A DNA stretch of 64,000 bases, taken from the NCBI GenBank assembly GCA_014898425.1, contig RCSZ01000008.1:1685501-1749500 (forward strand). Direction: 5' to 3'. This DNA comes from Botryotinia globosa (taxonomy: Eukaryota; Ascomycota; Leotiomycetes; Helotiales; Sclerotiniaceae). Of the stretch, positions 20,555-33,892 are shown piece by piece. A program made the translations under genes and the position numbers. Below the pieces are notes generated by a model, which searched no databases, was not told the DNA's origin, and saw only the letters and a program-made list of their open reading frames with translations. Numbering within the stretch: position 1 is the first letter of the stretch; every line of letters starts with the position of its first letter.

Positions 20555-22576
20555 ATGGTGGATATCGAGTTGACAGATGTCGAGATAAGAAGCCAGCGGT
20601 CTCAGCCAAGTATACAGAGCGCAAGCGTTAAAGAGCCATCTTCGGGTACAGAAAATGAAATCGCATTTAAACTCTCATACAAATACTGACTGATCTTCTC
20701 AGACGAAAATGAATCTCAATCTCAATCCAGTTTGCCGCCTTGCGACCCAGATGCGTCAGGCAAACACCCAGAGTCATCGGTACCCGCACACAATGTTGAA
20801 GCTACTTTGGAGGATAAAGATGAAGATTTGATCATGCTTCCCGCTGCAAAATTGGAAGAGTGGTTGAAACATGGCATTCGAATTTTACGAGAGAGTCGAC
20901 AAAGAACGAAGGCTGCTGGTTCTGACCCAGAATATGAAGCATTAGAAAATGAATCAGAAAATACAGGTCCGCCAAAAGTTGAGACTTCTTCCGCACGAGG
21001 TAGATCTTCTGGCTCACGGTTCGATGGCCAACTTCCTCAACAATCTATCGATGAGTTTCTTCTTCAACTTGGGGACCTGCAACTTTTTACAGCGACTCAG
21101 AGAAAATTTGTTGATCCATTCTTCGATAGAGTCCGCAGGAATCCTTTCTATTCTAAAGAAATAAGTGCCGACTCGCCCTTGAAAGATACAATCGACAGAG
21201 ATGTATTGAGTAACCTTCAGCTCGGCGAGTTTGACAGATTTCTTCAGTTTACGAGGAGATTCAATTTCTTTAAAAATCATGAGCTATCTTTAGATTTGTT
21301 ATGGCAGAATTATTTCGGTGAATTGCTTGAGCCTCACCACTCCAGGAGTGTTGCTCATGACCAGTGGTCCGTGGCGGTACGAAAAGCATGGTTTAGAAGA
21401 CGTTTAAACGCAACCATGCCTTCGAGGGATTCCATTCTCGTAGGAATTTGCTATGCCCACATGTTATGTAACGGTGGTACTCATGGTGGTAATCTAACCA
21501 TTGGGTCTGTACTTTCGTATTGTTTTGATAGTGAAGTCCTTTCAAGGGGAGAAGTGAGTGATTATGAAGGCATTATGTTGCTTGCAAAAAGCATACCTAT
21601 ATTCAACGATTACATGAGGCTAGAGCCTGATTTCCTACGTTTCCAACCCCGCTCTGACGATCTTGTTTCACTCAATAGAAGACTTCTCCTCTGGCTTATG
21701 TCCATCAAGATCGAAGAAGCTCTTGCGCTGAATCTGCCGGAATTCATGCTCATTATACGGTTTCTCAAGGTGCAATCGACTCTTCCAATCAACAGAATAG
21801 ACAGCCCCTCTCCAACATCTCTCTTTATTAATGATCTAAATTTTGAGTCACTGAAAAATATCGGCGGTCTACGACTGGTCTGGACAGATGTACTGGAGGA
21901 ACATCTCCTTCTCGATCCCGGAACTAGGAGACTGTTCGTCACATTTTTTGGAAGCCTTGAGGAATCTACAGGATCGTTCAAAAATTCAAGAAAATTATCG
22001 CAGTGAGTGGTGTCTTTATTCGAGACCTAGTGTACCTAATAGTTTATACCTAGGTACCGATTTGCTGAGGCGCCTATTTGGAATGCTTTTGATCCTACGA
22101 ATGATTCCGAGACGAATAGACTCAGAATAATTGGAGGCGTTCATAAAACGTGGGATTTGTTAAATTCAGCTTCGGAAGATCGCAGAAAGCTTTATAGATC
22201 TATAGTTGGTATGCATGGATGGCCAACAGAACGGCTGTGGAAGAATACTGGTACAATCACCTCATCAGAATGCCGCTTCTTGGACGTGTATCACGATACC
22301 CCTTCCTATCAGATTCAATTCGCCGTCCAAAATAAATCTGAATTACCCTACACCCATTTCGGCCCTCTTGAAAATCGTGTCCGGACTCTCCGAGAATACA
22401 TGGACAAGCAAAAACCGCGTGGTTTTCGACAGCTCTGGATGGACAGCAGGGATTCTTTCAATTATTATACATTCTGGGGAGTTATAATCTTTGGGGCCGT
22501 CAGTGTTTTCTTGGCAACGGCATCACTTGCAGTTAGCATTGCTCAGACATATGCTTCTTTCAAGTCTCTTGGATAG
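20555..22576 (+). CDS. Hypothetical protein with C-terminal membrane segment (3 exons)
   Basis: Exons are 20555-20645, 20703-22002 and 22054-22576, with introns of 57 and 51 nt that have good branch points. The result is 637 aa. The first about 150 residues are polar and probably disordered. A mostly helical middle has RFLQFTRRFNFFKNHELSLD and a Trp/Arg-rich DQWSVAVRKAWFRRR block. The last exon begins with YRFAEAPIWNAFDP and has GVHKTWDLLNSA, then a single hydrophobic helix (YTFWGVIIFGAVSVFLAT ... VSIAQTYASF) near the end. I recall fungal proteins of this build with a similar C-terminal helix, but no named domain or function. The start at 20555 was chosen because exon 1 splices in frame; an upstream in-frame extension to 20459 has no ATG supporting it. 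It converges on the Ppo gene. Confidence 0.8.
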
Positions 22577-23821
22577 CTGATGTGGATTGGTGCTGTGGGA
22601 TGTTTCGCTGGGAATGGGTTAATCATTTATGAGACAATAAAACAATGAGGCAATGAGGCACGACGATAGCTTGATGACGATGATGAGGTCATATTCCATT
22701 TGTCTTGAATATGGTTATAAAATATACGACTGAATACCATCATATTTTAATCTCTCACGAAAGTTCCACTTCGTGATTCAATCTCTTTAACAACCTGACT
22801 GTTACCATCTCACCAAAACCAGCTTTCACTCTCTATCGCTCTAGTATTAGATCTTCATTCTATATTACCCCCGTATATCATGATGAAATACCTACACAAT
22901 AAACTGACGGAATATTTGTCGCTACCACACATATCATCAAACGAAGTGAAACTAAATTTTCTGTACGATATAAAAACAGAAAGACTAAACCATGTACATC
23001 CCTACTCTCAGTCTAATTATCGCAGAGCTTGAAAAATACATCCCATCTATCATCCGAACCAACAAGATAAATGCACACGATTCACACAATCTAGACATAA
23101 AGACGACACTAAACAACTTATGAGCTGCACAACGAAGTGTTTCATTGCTAAATACGGCGCTAGGTTAAATGCTAGCCTAGTCCGGTGCTACTAGCGTATC
23201 CGTATATACGATATACTAAATCTCCTATACGCAACATAACTTTCCCTTTAAAAAGACACGCAACTATCTGTACTACTCTGATAGTTGAGTCTATATTGAA
23301 GTAAAAATCCTAACAATCAACCATATGTATACACTTCGTCCCTATATTACGTGCATATAGACTCAATCAGAATGAATCTCTCAAGCCCTTCTCATATCCT
23401 CCCAGGTTCCAAATACCGAACCTACACACGAGTCATTAAACATTCAATTTTCACCAATCAGTAAACGAAAAGATCGCTTGAGGCCTTAATGCAAGATATT
23501 ATTGCTAGCCAAAATCCCTCAAGTTAGCTACTTCCACCCAATTTCAATGGATTAACACCAAATAACAAGGTATCGAACAAAGCATAAGGAAAATAGAAAG
23601 CGGAACCTCGCCACCTCAACCTTCAAATTATCGCAAATTCAAATTCAAATTCAACGCATTAGACCAATAAGCGAAAGAAATTGCAAGTAAATTATTCCCC
23701 GGAGATCCATGTCCAGGTCCCTCTTCACCCATTCAAATTCAATGCAACCGATCATTCTTTTCCGTGCAAATCATTACCAACAATTCCAATCTTCCGAATC
23801 AGCAGCATTAGCCCCGGCTGG
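22577..23821. other. Intergenic between convergent genes
   Basis: The stretch holds the two 3' ends of the genes on either side and AT-rich DNA with no coding frame. Confidence 0.5.
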
Positions 23822-26800
23822 TCATGCGCCATTCTTCTTTCCTTTTCCCTTATCCACCACCTGTGCCGGTTCATTCAAACCCCCATCCCAACAGATCTTC
23901 ATTGTAGTCGGAAAGGGGAATTCGGATCCCATCATCTTATCCATATAAACATAGAATCCACCCTCTCTTGGGATCTTCTTCATCTCTCCCTGGGGACCAG
24001 ATGCTCGTCTCAGATTGTCAAGTCGGCCAATACATTTGAGCATCGCTGTAAGAGCTACACGTGAAGCTTCGGCGCCGAGACAAGCGTGCGAGCCGACGCC
24101 ATATACGAGGTAAGAATCGACTGGACGATCTAGACGAACCTTCTTTGGGTCGGGGTAGATTTTAGGGTCCTGAGCCAGTGAAACCTGAGGGTTTGTTAGT
24201 TAGTTTATCTTCATGGGAGAGAGAGACATACGAAACTGACGAAGACTGAATCGCCAGGCTTGCAATCGACTTTGCGAGATCCATCGTTGACAGTAATGTT
24301 TTGATGACATGTGCGGTAAGCACCGAATGTGCCGTACATTCCTATATATTGTTAATACGGGGCATGAACAGATTAGACAGACATAGCTTACTAATTCCTT
24401 CTAGCAAGTAATGCAAAAGAATATCGTCTGCCTCTGCTGTGTTGAGCTTTGCAAGACGGTTAATCTCTGGAAGATGTTCTTTGCCATCACCAAGATAAAA
24501 GTCAAGGACTTGACCAAAAACTTGTGCTTGATTTGCTACCATTGCTCCTGCTGTGGGCAAAATTTGTGACCAGCTAAAAACATTAGTAAGCATAGTGAAG
24601 GATTGAAGGATACACTGACACAGTCTCATGAACGCCCAATCCAGCCTTCAACAAATGGCGTACCATGTGCACACCATAATCTTTAAGTGCGTTATTTTCT
24701 TCCATGAAAGTATCAACGATACCTGATACAAGACTAGTCTTCGAAATAAAGTTCACATTTTGCTCGACTAGTTGACCAAGATCTTGTGTGACTGGAAGGC
24801 CAGCAGTACGTAGTGCAAAGGTTTTGGCTGGGTCGACATCACCAAAGAAGATTACGATGAAGATAACAGCCAACACCATGTACAATTCATGCTCGGTATA
24901 TACACCTTTGGGATTATCTTCGCTCTTGAGTGGTAGGTGAAAAACGTTGGCGGCAAAGTGAACATGAGCTAGGCAGTATTAGTTAAAAACAAAAAGGGGC
25001 AAACCGACGAAATCCTCACCGGAATTATCAATATCGCGAATGACATCAACCTGGCTGGTCGTGCCGCCAATATTGTAGGACCATCTCTTGAGAAGCTTTG
25101 GAACAATACTTTCGTAATAGTTCTTGACACTCTCGTGCCATTTCTCTTGGTAAAGACATTCCTTCATTTGATTGCGACGTTCGGCAAAGAAGTCGCCATC
25201 GCCAGATAACATGAAATTGGCACCTAAACTTACATTAATATTGAGCATACAGTTTCGCAACGAGTTTACATACCTGGTTTTCCCATGAGGTAAGATAAAC
25301 CTCTGCGCCAATTATCAACTCCAAATACTTCCGCGTTGGTGAGAACACTCTTGACGCCATCATAGGTGACGATATTCTTCCGTTCTGGAACCTTGACCGG
25401 TTTGTCCCAACTGTAGTCATCCGTACGACCAAGTTTTTCCATAATCTTTTTATTTTCAGACGGTATCGTCAGAGGATAGTGAGCATATACGCTGTTATAA
25501 GAGAAATGATTTGGAAAAGCTCGGATGAACAATTTATAGAAAACGCAACCTTGATTGACGTTCAAATCGTAGTTGACTTCAGTAACTCCCCAATTCGTAA
25601 GGTTTGCTGGATGATAGTCAGTGGTATAGAATCTGTCACCACGAACCAATGTCACTGCATCAGAAAGAATGCTACGACTGATTGTATAGGTCGGTCCAAT
25701 GCCAACACCCGGATCCATTGGCGCCTTGGCATCTTCACAAACTAATCCAGCATAAAGTTCCACCAAATCAGGCTCATCGAACAGAACTTTCAATTTCTCA
25801 TAGACAGCTGGATCTGAATTGATATCTGAGAACTTTTCATGTGGTATGAGGCCGAAGTGTTTGCGGAATTCATTTAGAGTTGCGCACTTCCATGCACGAG
25901 CTTGTTCCATTCCAAGGATTTCAACAGCACGAAGGACTGCAGGAACGTTATTTGCTCCTGATGACCCAGCCAAGTCCTCGATACTGGCGGTCAATTCTTT
26001 AACAAGATCATCATCATTGAGTTTTCCGTCAGTACCTCTCTTCATACCAGCGAAGTCTCGTTGTAGCGGATCTTCTGGTGTCATTGCTTCGAGCTTACCC
26101 AAACCAATGAGAAGCTCCTGCATAGTGACTTCCTTGTAGCTCTTCCCAAAGATTTTCATGTACAGATCTTCTGACCATTTCTCATCACGTTGACTGATAC
26201 AGGAATGCCATCGGTACACGCTATATGCAATGAGCTTTAATAATGAGAAGGCAATTAATTGAAAGGCTTACAGATTGAATTCGGCGGCACATTGATTCCC
26301 GACTCCAGCGGCAGTTCCAGGCTTGCTATTTCTTTCCATTTCGATTCGAGGATCAAGAGTCCTATTGAATTTTTAGCCATACACATTTCTTGCCTCAATT
26401 CAAACGACTCTTACCAGGTAGAATTGACCCGATTCAGACCGACAATTGTGCGGAGATAATCGAGTAGAATAATGTTAATGTAGAGACCGCAGGTAATAAG
26501 CCGTCCGGTTTGAAAGAGATCATTGTCGTACTTTTTCCAGGCTGCTTGCTTCTTGTCGTCTGGTAGATTGTCCTTGGGAGGTGTAAAGCGTCCATTTTCG
26601 TTTATTGTTGCCAATTGTTTCACTACATGGTTGTGGAAACGATTGAACATCTATCACACTTTAGTTACCGGTCTAAGATTCATATAAGCAACCTACAATA
26701 AGAATGCACCCAACTCCAGGAGGAAAACCTAATAATCTCTTCTCTGCGAAACAATCCGGTTTCAGCTCTCCATTCTTTAGTGTTCGCATGTTATTTTGTT

Positions 26801-27778
26801 CATCCTGATTACTCCCGTACAGAGGAGAAAGATCTAAATAAGAGGAGGTCATTGAAATGTTGAAATCTTCGTGTGAGGTGCGGAAGCAGTCATGAATGAT
26901 AATGCTTGCGATATAGTAAAGCATACTGGAAACGTTGTTCGGGTGGGGCTTAAATCCACCATTTTCTCGACTCATGATTGTGTCGAATATGAGCCCTGGA
27001 TCTGGCTTTGGGTTTGGTTGAACGATTTTCGGAGTAACACTTCGAGCGTACGCTGTGCCTGCTTTTCCGATATCGGGAAACTTGATGTTATTATATCTTT
27101 GGATAAGGATTAGTTGGAGAAATATCCCGGATGGTTCTGGTGGAATGCTCACGAGCCATCAGCTTGTCGATAATTATACTTGTCACCAAGCATTGAAGCT
27201 GGTGGATGTTCCAAGGATCCCCACAGCTCATCAACAAGTACTTCCGTAAGCTTAACTCGAGTCTTGGAAGTTCCAGGAAGGTTGGCAACCAACTGTTTGG
27301 TTTTAGTTTTTGCATGTCAAAAGCCAAGGGTCAGACTTACCTGAATAAGCTTCTCCATTAACATGGTCTTATCATCGGCCAGATTTGAGGATCCTAGTTC
27401 TTGCTTTATAGTCATCTGCAATGTCTCCAGATCCTTAATTCGCAATGCTTTGAGATCCTCCCATAAACCCGACTGCTCTTGTTTTTTATCGTATGAGCCA
27501 TCACCCGTTTCGGTATTCAAAGGACGATTGGCCGTACTGATAACTTTTCCGAGTGACTCGAGAGTACCTACGATACCAGCGCGTTTTACACTATGATCGG
27601 GACCTTCAAATACCTGAGGATTGGAGCTTGCAGTGCCACTGGTAGACTTTTTAGTCACACCTAAAGTCAAACGACGCGCTGGGCCACCTGATGACGTTGC
27701 TCCATTTTCGGCAGACGTAGGTGAAGATTTAGTATTTTCCTTGTCTTTACTTTTAAAGACACTCGAGAGGCGTCTCAT
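23822..27778 (-). CDS. ppo: Psi-producing oxygenase: fatty acid dioxygenase/P450 fusion
   Basis: Makes oxylipin signals by oxygenating C18 fatty acids and rearranging the hydroperoxide. Eleven exons (27341-27778, 27153-27292, 26697-27096, 26415-26650, 26272-26361, 25274-26220, 25020-25223, 24620-24968, 24392-24573, 24233-24341, 23822-24185) give 1152 aa; all ten introns are 46-56 nt. The N-terminal haem peroxidase-like domain has the distal His261 (IIIHDCFRT), TSSYLDLSPLYG, and YRWH with Tyr437 and proximal His440. The C-terminal P450 domain has the ANQAQ motif (Asn949, Gln952), used by diol and allene oxide synthases of this family, and a haem Cys1067 in GSHACLG. Both halves therefore look active. 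One donor (exon 8) is GTCAGT. Whether it makes 5,8-diols, 8,11-diols or another product cannot be read here. It fits PpoA/LDS architecture. Confidence 0.93.
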
Positions 27779-29681
27779 CGTTGCGATTAGCCTTTACTGA
27801 AGCGTTAGTTTCGTCTAAAGATACGAAAAATGTAGACAACGATATAGCAAGAAGCCAAAGTGCATCATGTTGCTTATGGCTTACCTAGTAACAGTTGATT
27901 ATCAGTTGCGGTAGAAGAAGAGAGAGCGTCGTATGAGCTGAATGTATGAGTTGAATCAAAGTGCTACTGGAGTATCTATATGATTTGTACTCTTGAGCGA
28001 GAGAATGACAGGCTACAGATAGCTTTGTTTGAGGAGAAAAGGAAAGGGAAAAGAGAAAGTGATGTAAAAGGGACTAAAAGAAAGAGGTTGGAAGCTGAGC
28101 TACCTGGTAAGCAATTGAGGGAGGGGAAAGGGAAGCTCTCCCCTCGATTTGATAGCTCCTGCAGTGTCGTATCAGTTTTGACGAGAAAGTGAAATTGACA
28201 TCCCCTTCATTGTAACCCAATCAAAACCTGTGAACATCAAATTGAAGGGTTACATCAGAGCTTCTCAGAGGCTGAAATATTAGTAACTCATTGGACAATG
28301 CGTTGACAGTCTTCAGATTGAGGTGAGACCTGAATGTATGCAAAGTCGCAGATTTGGACAAGGCGCGCCACTTGATAGGAAATGCTTGCACTTGATGTAT
28401 CATTAAATCGCCACACTACTCGATATTATCCTTAAATATTCAATGTATGGACGTGATATTATTATTGAATCTCTAAATCGAGATTTGTGGTCAAACAAAA
28501 GGCTTTACAACATTCTCCGAAAGCTCGATTCGAATCTCAAAATCGAATGATCTCTCAGGTTTGTGTTTTGCTTGACTCATACACGGAAATCAGACGAAAT
28601 TAAAATGTTTCAAACCTACTCCAACATTTGATTGATTTATTAAGAGCACAACATTGTACCCGACCCCGCAAGCCGATATCTGGGGAAGTGAGAGGATTTC
28701 GCCAACGGCATAGAACCCTACAACGAATACACTGTTTGCTTTACTCTGCAGGATGTGTGCGTTGGTGTAATGTTGATGCTGCTGAAAATGAAGCTCTAGG
28801 GACGTGAAGAAGTCCCACTTGAGTACTTCTTGGGTGAAAAAGCATTGGCTACTGCGCAGCAGCTCAACCCCTCAACCTCCTCTTTTCAGGGGCTGTTGAA
28901 GCTCAAAACATCCGAATTTGTCTTCTCGCAGAGCAGTGAGGAGAAGATGGCTTGCAGAGCAAGGATTGTGGAGGGCTGCAATGCAAGGTAAAGTTGTATT
29001 TGATAGAGCTCATGATTGATCAACCAATTGCACCACTCGGGATGATATGCCCATCCAATTGAAGTGGGAGGGTTATATGAGAGGAGGACGAATTGAAATG
29101 GGGATTTATATTTACAATGAGAACAAGTGAGAGTCAACAAAAAGGAGGAGAGAGCTGGAGACTCGAGAGAGACTGGAATGAAACATACTAAGCCAAACTT
29201 CGAGTCCATTGTATCACGTGATGACTGATCTACATTCACCGCTTTCCCATAGCTTGATTTTGATGTCTATACCTTTCTAGATCCTTTCTAGATAGATCTA
29301 TAGAGAGGTACTAGGGAGCTGGTCTCTCATCTTGCCTCGCTTGCTTCGATGAGTTTAATTAGACTTCAAAGTATCTCGAGCAGATGAGTACAGAGTACTG
29401 CCAAAGTATCGTTTTAATTGGGCCTAGTCCGTACAGTTGGCAGGGTGCGTTGGATTTCCCTACGATGATCATCATCATGATCGGTGAATTGCTGGCGGAT
29501 ATTCCGTGCCTGGCCCAATTGGCCTGGTCAATAGTCGAAAGTCAAATAATTTTGAAGATCGCCAGCCAACAAGCAAGTTCACCTCTTCACTTATTACTTC
29601 CCCCGAGCTCAGCGCTGTCTCCTTAAATCTTCAACAATCTTGATCAATCCCTTCAGATCATACATTGTCAATTCTTCCAAG
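27779..29681. other. Divergent intergenic between ppo and TSC13
   Basis: Shared upstream DNA of two diverging genes, 1.9 kb. A plus-strand frame at 27980-28192 is Lys/Glu-rich but lacks support. No RNA gene or repeat stands out. Confidence 0.45.
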
Positions 29682-30757
29682 ATGGCAGTCACATTGAAGG
29701 TCACAAATCGCTGTAAGTTGCTCGATCTGCTGCCATTGAACATTCTTGAAGCTAATCTTCAAAGCTCCCAAAAACCCCATCAAACGTCTACCTACCTCGA
29801 TTGATATCGACGAAACGACCACGGTTCAAGATGTCAAAGATAGGTTGGCTAAGCAAGCCGGCGGCTGGGACCCCAATAGATTTGGTATTTTCGATCCGGA
29901 ACAGAAGAAGATTTTGAAAGATAGAAAAGCTTTCATTTCTCAACATAGAGAAGTGATCATTGGAAAGGAAATCTTGATCAAGGACCTGGGTATATACTTT
30001 AAAACCCATCACTCGATTCTAAGCATCAAAACTTACATTATAATCTCTTATAGGTCCTCAATTAGGCTGGCGTACCGTCTACATAATCGAATACCTCGGT
30101 CCCATCTTAATCCATCTTGGATTTCCCCTCCTCCGCCCTTATATTTACTCTCATCCTACCAGCTCCATTGCCCCCCTCTCGAACTCTCAGCTGCTCTCTA
30201 TGTTGCTCATAGTTCTTCATTTTCTTAAACGCGAATATGAGACGGTCTTCGTTCACCGTTTCTCCCTGTCTACAATGCCAGCTAGAAACATCTTCAAAAA
30301 TTGCGCTCACTACTGGCTTCTTAGCGGTCTCTACATCGCCTACTTTATATATGCCCCCTCATCGTACACTGCCCTCTCATCCTCGACAATCGACGTCCTG
30401 AATATGGCTGGCGTGGCTCTATACCTCTTTGGCGAGCTTTCTAATCTCAAAACTCATCTTACTCTTTCCAACCTTCGCTCGCCGGGAGGGACTGAACGTG
30501 GAATTCCCCAGGGCTACGGGTTTTCCATGGTAACATGCCCTAATTATTTTTTCGAGACGCTCGCGTGGATCGGTATGATCTTAGTGACTAAGAGCTTGAG
30601 TACGGTCATTTTCGCTATCGTTGGGACAGCACAGATGCAGCAATGGGCCGTCAAGAAGGAAAAGCAATACCGTGTTGATTTCGGAGATAAGTACAAGAAG
30701 AAGAGAAATGTTCTCTTTCCTACCCCAGGAGCTTTCATCAAGGAACTTACTGGTTAA
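29682..30757 (+). CDS. TSC13: Very-long-chain enoyl-CoA/trans-2-enoyl reductase
   Basis: Catalyses the last step of each very-long-chain fatty acid elongation cycle in the ER, reducing trans-2-enoyl-CoA with NADPH; its products feed sphingolipids. Exons 29682-29712, 29765-29989 and 30054-30757 give 319 aa. The N-terminal ubiquitin-like part (residues 1-85) has MAVTLKVTNRS and TVQDVKDRLAKQ. A multi-pass membrane steroid-reductase domain follows, with HFLKREYETVFVHRFS (the conserved Lys) and QGYGFSMVTCPNYFFE (the conserved Tyr near the end). The C-terminus has KYKKKRNVLFPTPGAF. Length and motifs are those of the family. The start gives a 31-nt first exon with a clean GTAAGT donor. Confidence 0.95.
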
Positions 30758-31959
30758 TGGTCTTGAGATTTTGATGACGGAATTTCTCAGGACGATGGGA
30801 ATTTGATGGTATGGCTGTATTTCCCAGGGATGAAAATTCTAGGGCTCATACAAATCACCAGCATCGTTTTTAGTGAGTTTTGGAATGAACTAAAGATTAA
30901 CCCGAAGTACACTTTAGAGCACATAATACTGTTTGGCTTGTTAGGCGAATACCAATAATGTTACGAATCATCCTACCAAGTCTCCTCTTAATTTCAATTT
31001 TATTAGGTTACTTGCCGTCTCTAAATTGTCACATTCACTTGACCTAAATAACTCGCAAACATGCGAATTCCAAGACTCGATGTTCTTGGTATGCCTCAGT
31101 CTTTTGTCATGAGACAAGTGCTCAGCCCAATATCATAAACGCATCTTGAAGTCTGCTTTATTTCTCGGCCATTTCATTGTTCTCTAAAATGAGCTCGCAA
31201 CAAGTGCATCTTTGGAAGTAGGATGGATTAAAATCACATAAACTGATGGTGGCTCCTGATCATTTCCATATGATCTGCTCTTCAGATACCTCTTGATGGC
31301 CCTCCTTCAAGCGGCATACAAGTATTGAATAAGGGTCCTTGACCAGAGTCAAATGCTGTTTGTTTCAATGGTTTCTCTTCGTGTTTGAGGGGCTTTGACA
31401 TTTCATGCGACCAATCATACCCCGCATTCGAGATCTGACCACAGCTCGTTTTATACATCCTCCATCTATCAATTAACCTTATTTCTTGACCTTATACTAT
31501 AATTCAAGCTTTCTGGTGTGTGTTCCTCTATTAGAGATTGTTACCAGCAATTGCCACCCCTCTTTTGTGGAGGTTCTAGGGTTTTGCAAGTGTGCTTCAA
31601 ACATTCCACCCTGTTACCGCAATCAGTTGTCACACTCAATTCGTGTCTGTGCTGCTTTCCCTATGCTCAAATCTACCGCATACGTGATTTTCCGGCATCA
31701 AAAACTTCTAGTTCAAGACTTTTAGTCGGGAAGATGTGCTTGAAAGTGCACTCTTTCTTTGCGGAGCGTTTCCGATTCTGCTTTGCCCTCAAAAGGGGTC
31801 TCCCTCTACTATCCTTTATATCTCTCCTTCCCGTCCCTCTTGTCATTTCTCTGCTCGGTGATTTTGATAATTATCCAGTCTTCATTGTTCCTTTTAATAT
31901 TTGCAGAGCAAATTATAGTGGAGTAATTGTTGATTCTATTACCAATCTCTTTCAGAATA
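30758..31959. other. Intergenic, no gene seen
   Basis: Separates two plus-strand genes. It should include the TSC13 3' end and the fasciclin promoter. The overlapping frames at 31486-32024 are not protein-like. Confidence 0.45.
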
Positions 31960-33324
31960 ATGCATACACCATCAATCTTCTCGCTGGCACTCCTTGCCTC
32001 AAGCGTTACTGCATCGATCACTGATGCCCCAGCGACAAATAATACTGCCTCGGTCGCTGCTGCTAATACTTCTGGGATGACTTTATCCCAAGCGATCGCA
32101 GCTAATAACGAAACTCTATCTACTCTTTCCAGTAAGTTATATAGTATTCCTCTAACATCACTATATTAACATTCGCAGTGCTTCTCGGACAACAGCCCGC
32201 ACTCGTGAGCGCACTCTCCTCCAACACTTCCTCTGGAATTACAATCCTGGCACCAAATAATGCGGCGTTCACGACATTCCTTGCCACGCCTGCAAATAAG
32301 GCCGCAGCTGGCCAAAGCGATGTTGTTGCTGCTGTTCTTCAATACCATGTTTTGAATGGTACATTTCCGGCCAGCATGTTCTCCAAGGAGGCAAAATTCA
32401 TTCCAACGCTTCTACAAAATGAGAGCTACACCCAAGTCACAGGTGGACAAGTAGTGCAGGTTGCTCTGGTTGGTTCAAATGCTGTTGTTACCACTGGATT
32501 AAAAGAGAAAAGTACTACAACACAGACTGTAAGCAATTGATCAATTCTTTTCGTCTTTTGGACTTGGTGCAAAAACAGATCTAACATGAATTAGGATATC
32601 ATGTTCAATGGGGGTGTGATGCACATCGTCGATACAGTCCTTACCATTCCTGTTTCGCCATCCATGTCGGCCATTGACTCAAATCTGTTGTCTCTTGCAG
32701 GCGCACTTACAACTACTTCCCTCGTAGCACCAGTCGACTCCCTCAAGGATGTCACTATCTTCGCTCCTTCTAATGAAGCTTTTGAGAAAATTGGGAACAC
32801 AGCTGCTGCTCTACCTACAACGCAACTCAGTCAAATCCTCGAATACCACGTTCTTAACGGCACTGTATGTTCCTCTCTTACTCTCGCAATTACTTAATTC
32901 TTAACTAACACATTCATAGGTCGGTTACTCCACTCTCCTTTCTACTGGGCTAGCCAACGAATCTTTCCCATCGCTCATGGGTCAATTCCTGACCGTCACC
33001 TCAGAAGACTCCAAAATCTTCGCTAACAGCGCCGAAGTCATCGGCGCCGATATCATTGTTTCTAACGGAGTCATGCACATCATTGACAACGTTCTAAACC
33101 CCTCTAACACAACTGCTGTCACAAACCCTACTGCGACTTCGCAACCTCTTGCTTTTGAGGGCGCAACCAGTGCGGCAGTCGCGCCATTCACCAGTGGTAT
33201 TACGGCGACAACTACAGCCCCAAGTGCCGCTACGGGCACATCAGGAAGCGAGAAGAGGATTGGAGGAGAGAGTCTGGGAGGTGCAGTGGCCGCGGTTGTG
33301 GGTGCTGCTATCATGTTTTTGTAG
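31960..33324 (+). CDS. Secreted two-FAS1 (fasciclin) protein, likely GPI-anchored
   Basis: Exons 31960-32131, 32179-32528, 32595-32864 and 32920-33324 (introns 47, 66 and 55 nt) give 398 aa. A signal peptide is visible (SIFSLALLASSVTAS, cut near residue 19). Two fasciclin domains follow: the first (about 40-195) has ITILAPNNAAF, VLQYHVLNGTF and NGGVMHIVDTVL; the second (about 205-335) has VTIFAPSNEAFEKIG, ILEYHVLNGT and NGVMHIIDNVLNPS. A Ser/Thr/Ala-rich linker then leads to a short hydrophobic end (GGAVAAVVGAAIMFL), as in GPI-anchored wall proteins. Several N-glycosylation sequons are present. The family role is cell adhesion or surface organisation, and in fungi some members matter for infection structures; the role here is unknown. 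Confidence 0.92.
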
Positions 33325-33892
33325 TCGGAGTAGTGTGGTAAAATGTATAAGTGCGGAGGGTAGAATGTGATTATTTTCTTTTACAATTTTATTGAGACAG
33401 TATTTTATGAAATGATACCATAGTCTTTTTTTACAAGAAGTTTTATCAATTCCCGTTTCCACAATGCAAATAAACCACATGTGTTATTGTAAACATTTGC
33501 ATTCGGGAAGGGGCTTGATTAAGGGGGTGAGCGGGGATGCACATATGATGTGATCACTTTGAATTCTTTTTTTTAAAAAAGAATGATTAAAAAAATTTGA
33601 CCTGCGGCTGTTATTGCCAAAAGAAAGATATTTATTCTTAGAGTGATTGCATTATTGACTTGCGTATTATGAATTCTTTCACTCGAGTGTCACACCAACA
33701 ACACCTAATTACCTACCAACAGCACGGACAACTTGGTGATTACGTAACCACAATCTGTTTCAACGCGAACGCGACAACGACAATTGCTTGTCAATAATTC
33801 GATTATTTACTTAGCAACGATAAATCCGACAGCTTCTCTGGACACATACTATCCAACTACAGTTTCAATACTTCTCAGATGATTCGCACATC
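33325..33892. other. Intergenic with an A/T hairpin
   Basis: Short spacer between the fasciclin and dynactin genes. Around 33562-33584 an ATTCTTTTTT run is followed by its inverse AAAAAAGAAT, a possible hairpin or terminator-like structure. Confidence 0.45.

Noticed and set aside
27980..28192. 70-aa Lys/Glu-rich plus-strand frame upstream of ppo
   Set aside because: Short, low complexity, with no splice signals or recognisable features; more likely part of the ppo promoter or leader region.
28520..28560. B-box-like GATTCGAATCTC that could indicate a tRNA
   Set aside because: No matching A box or cloverleaf stems within tRNA distance. I found no convincing tRNA or rRNA gene in the window.
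23822..33324. Possible lipid-metabolism gene cluster (ppo, TSC13, fasciclin)
   Set aside because: ppo and TSC13 diverge across 1.9 kb and act in different lipid pathways; there is no regulator, transporter or other tailoring enzyme nearby.
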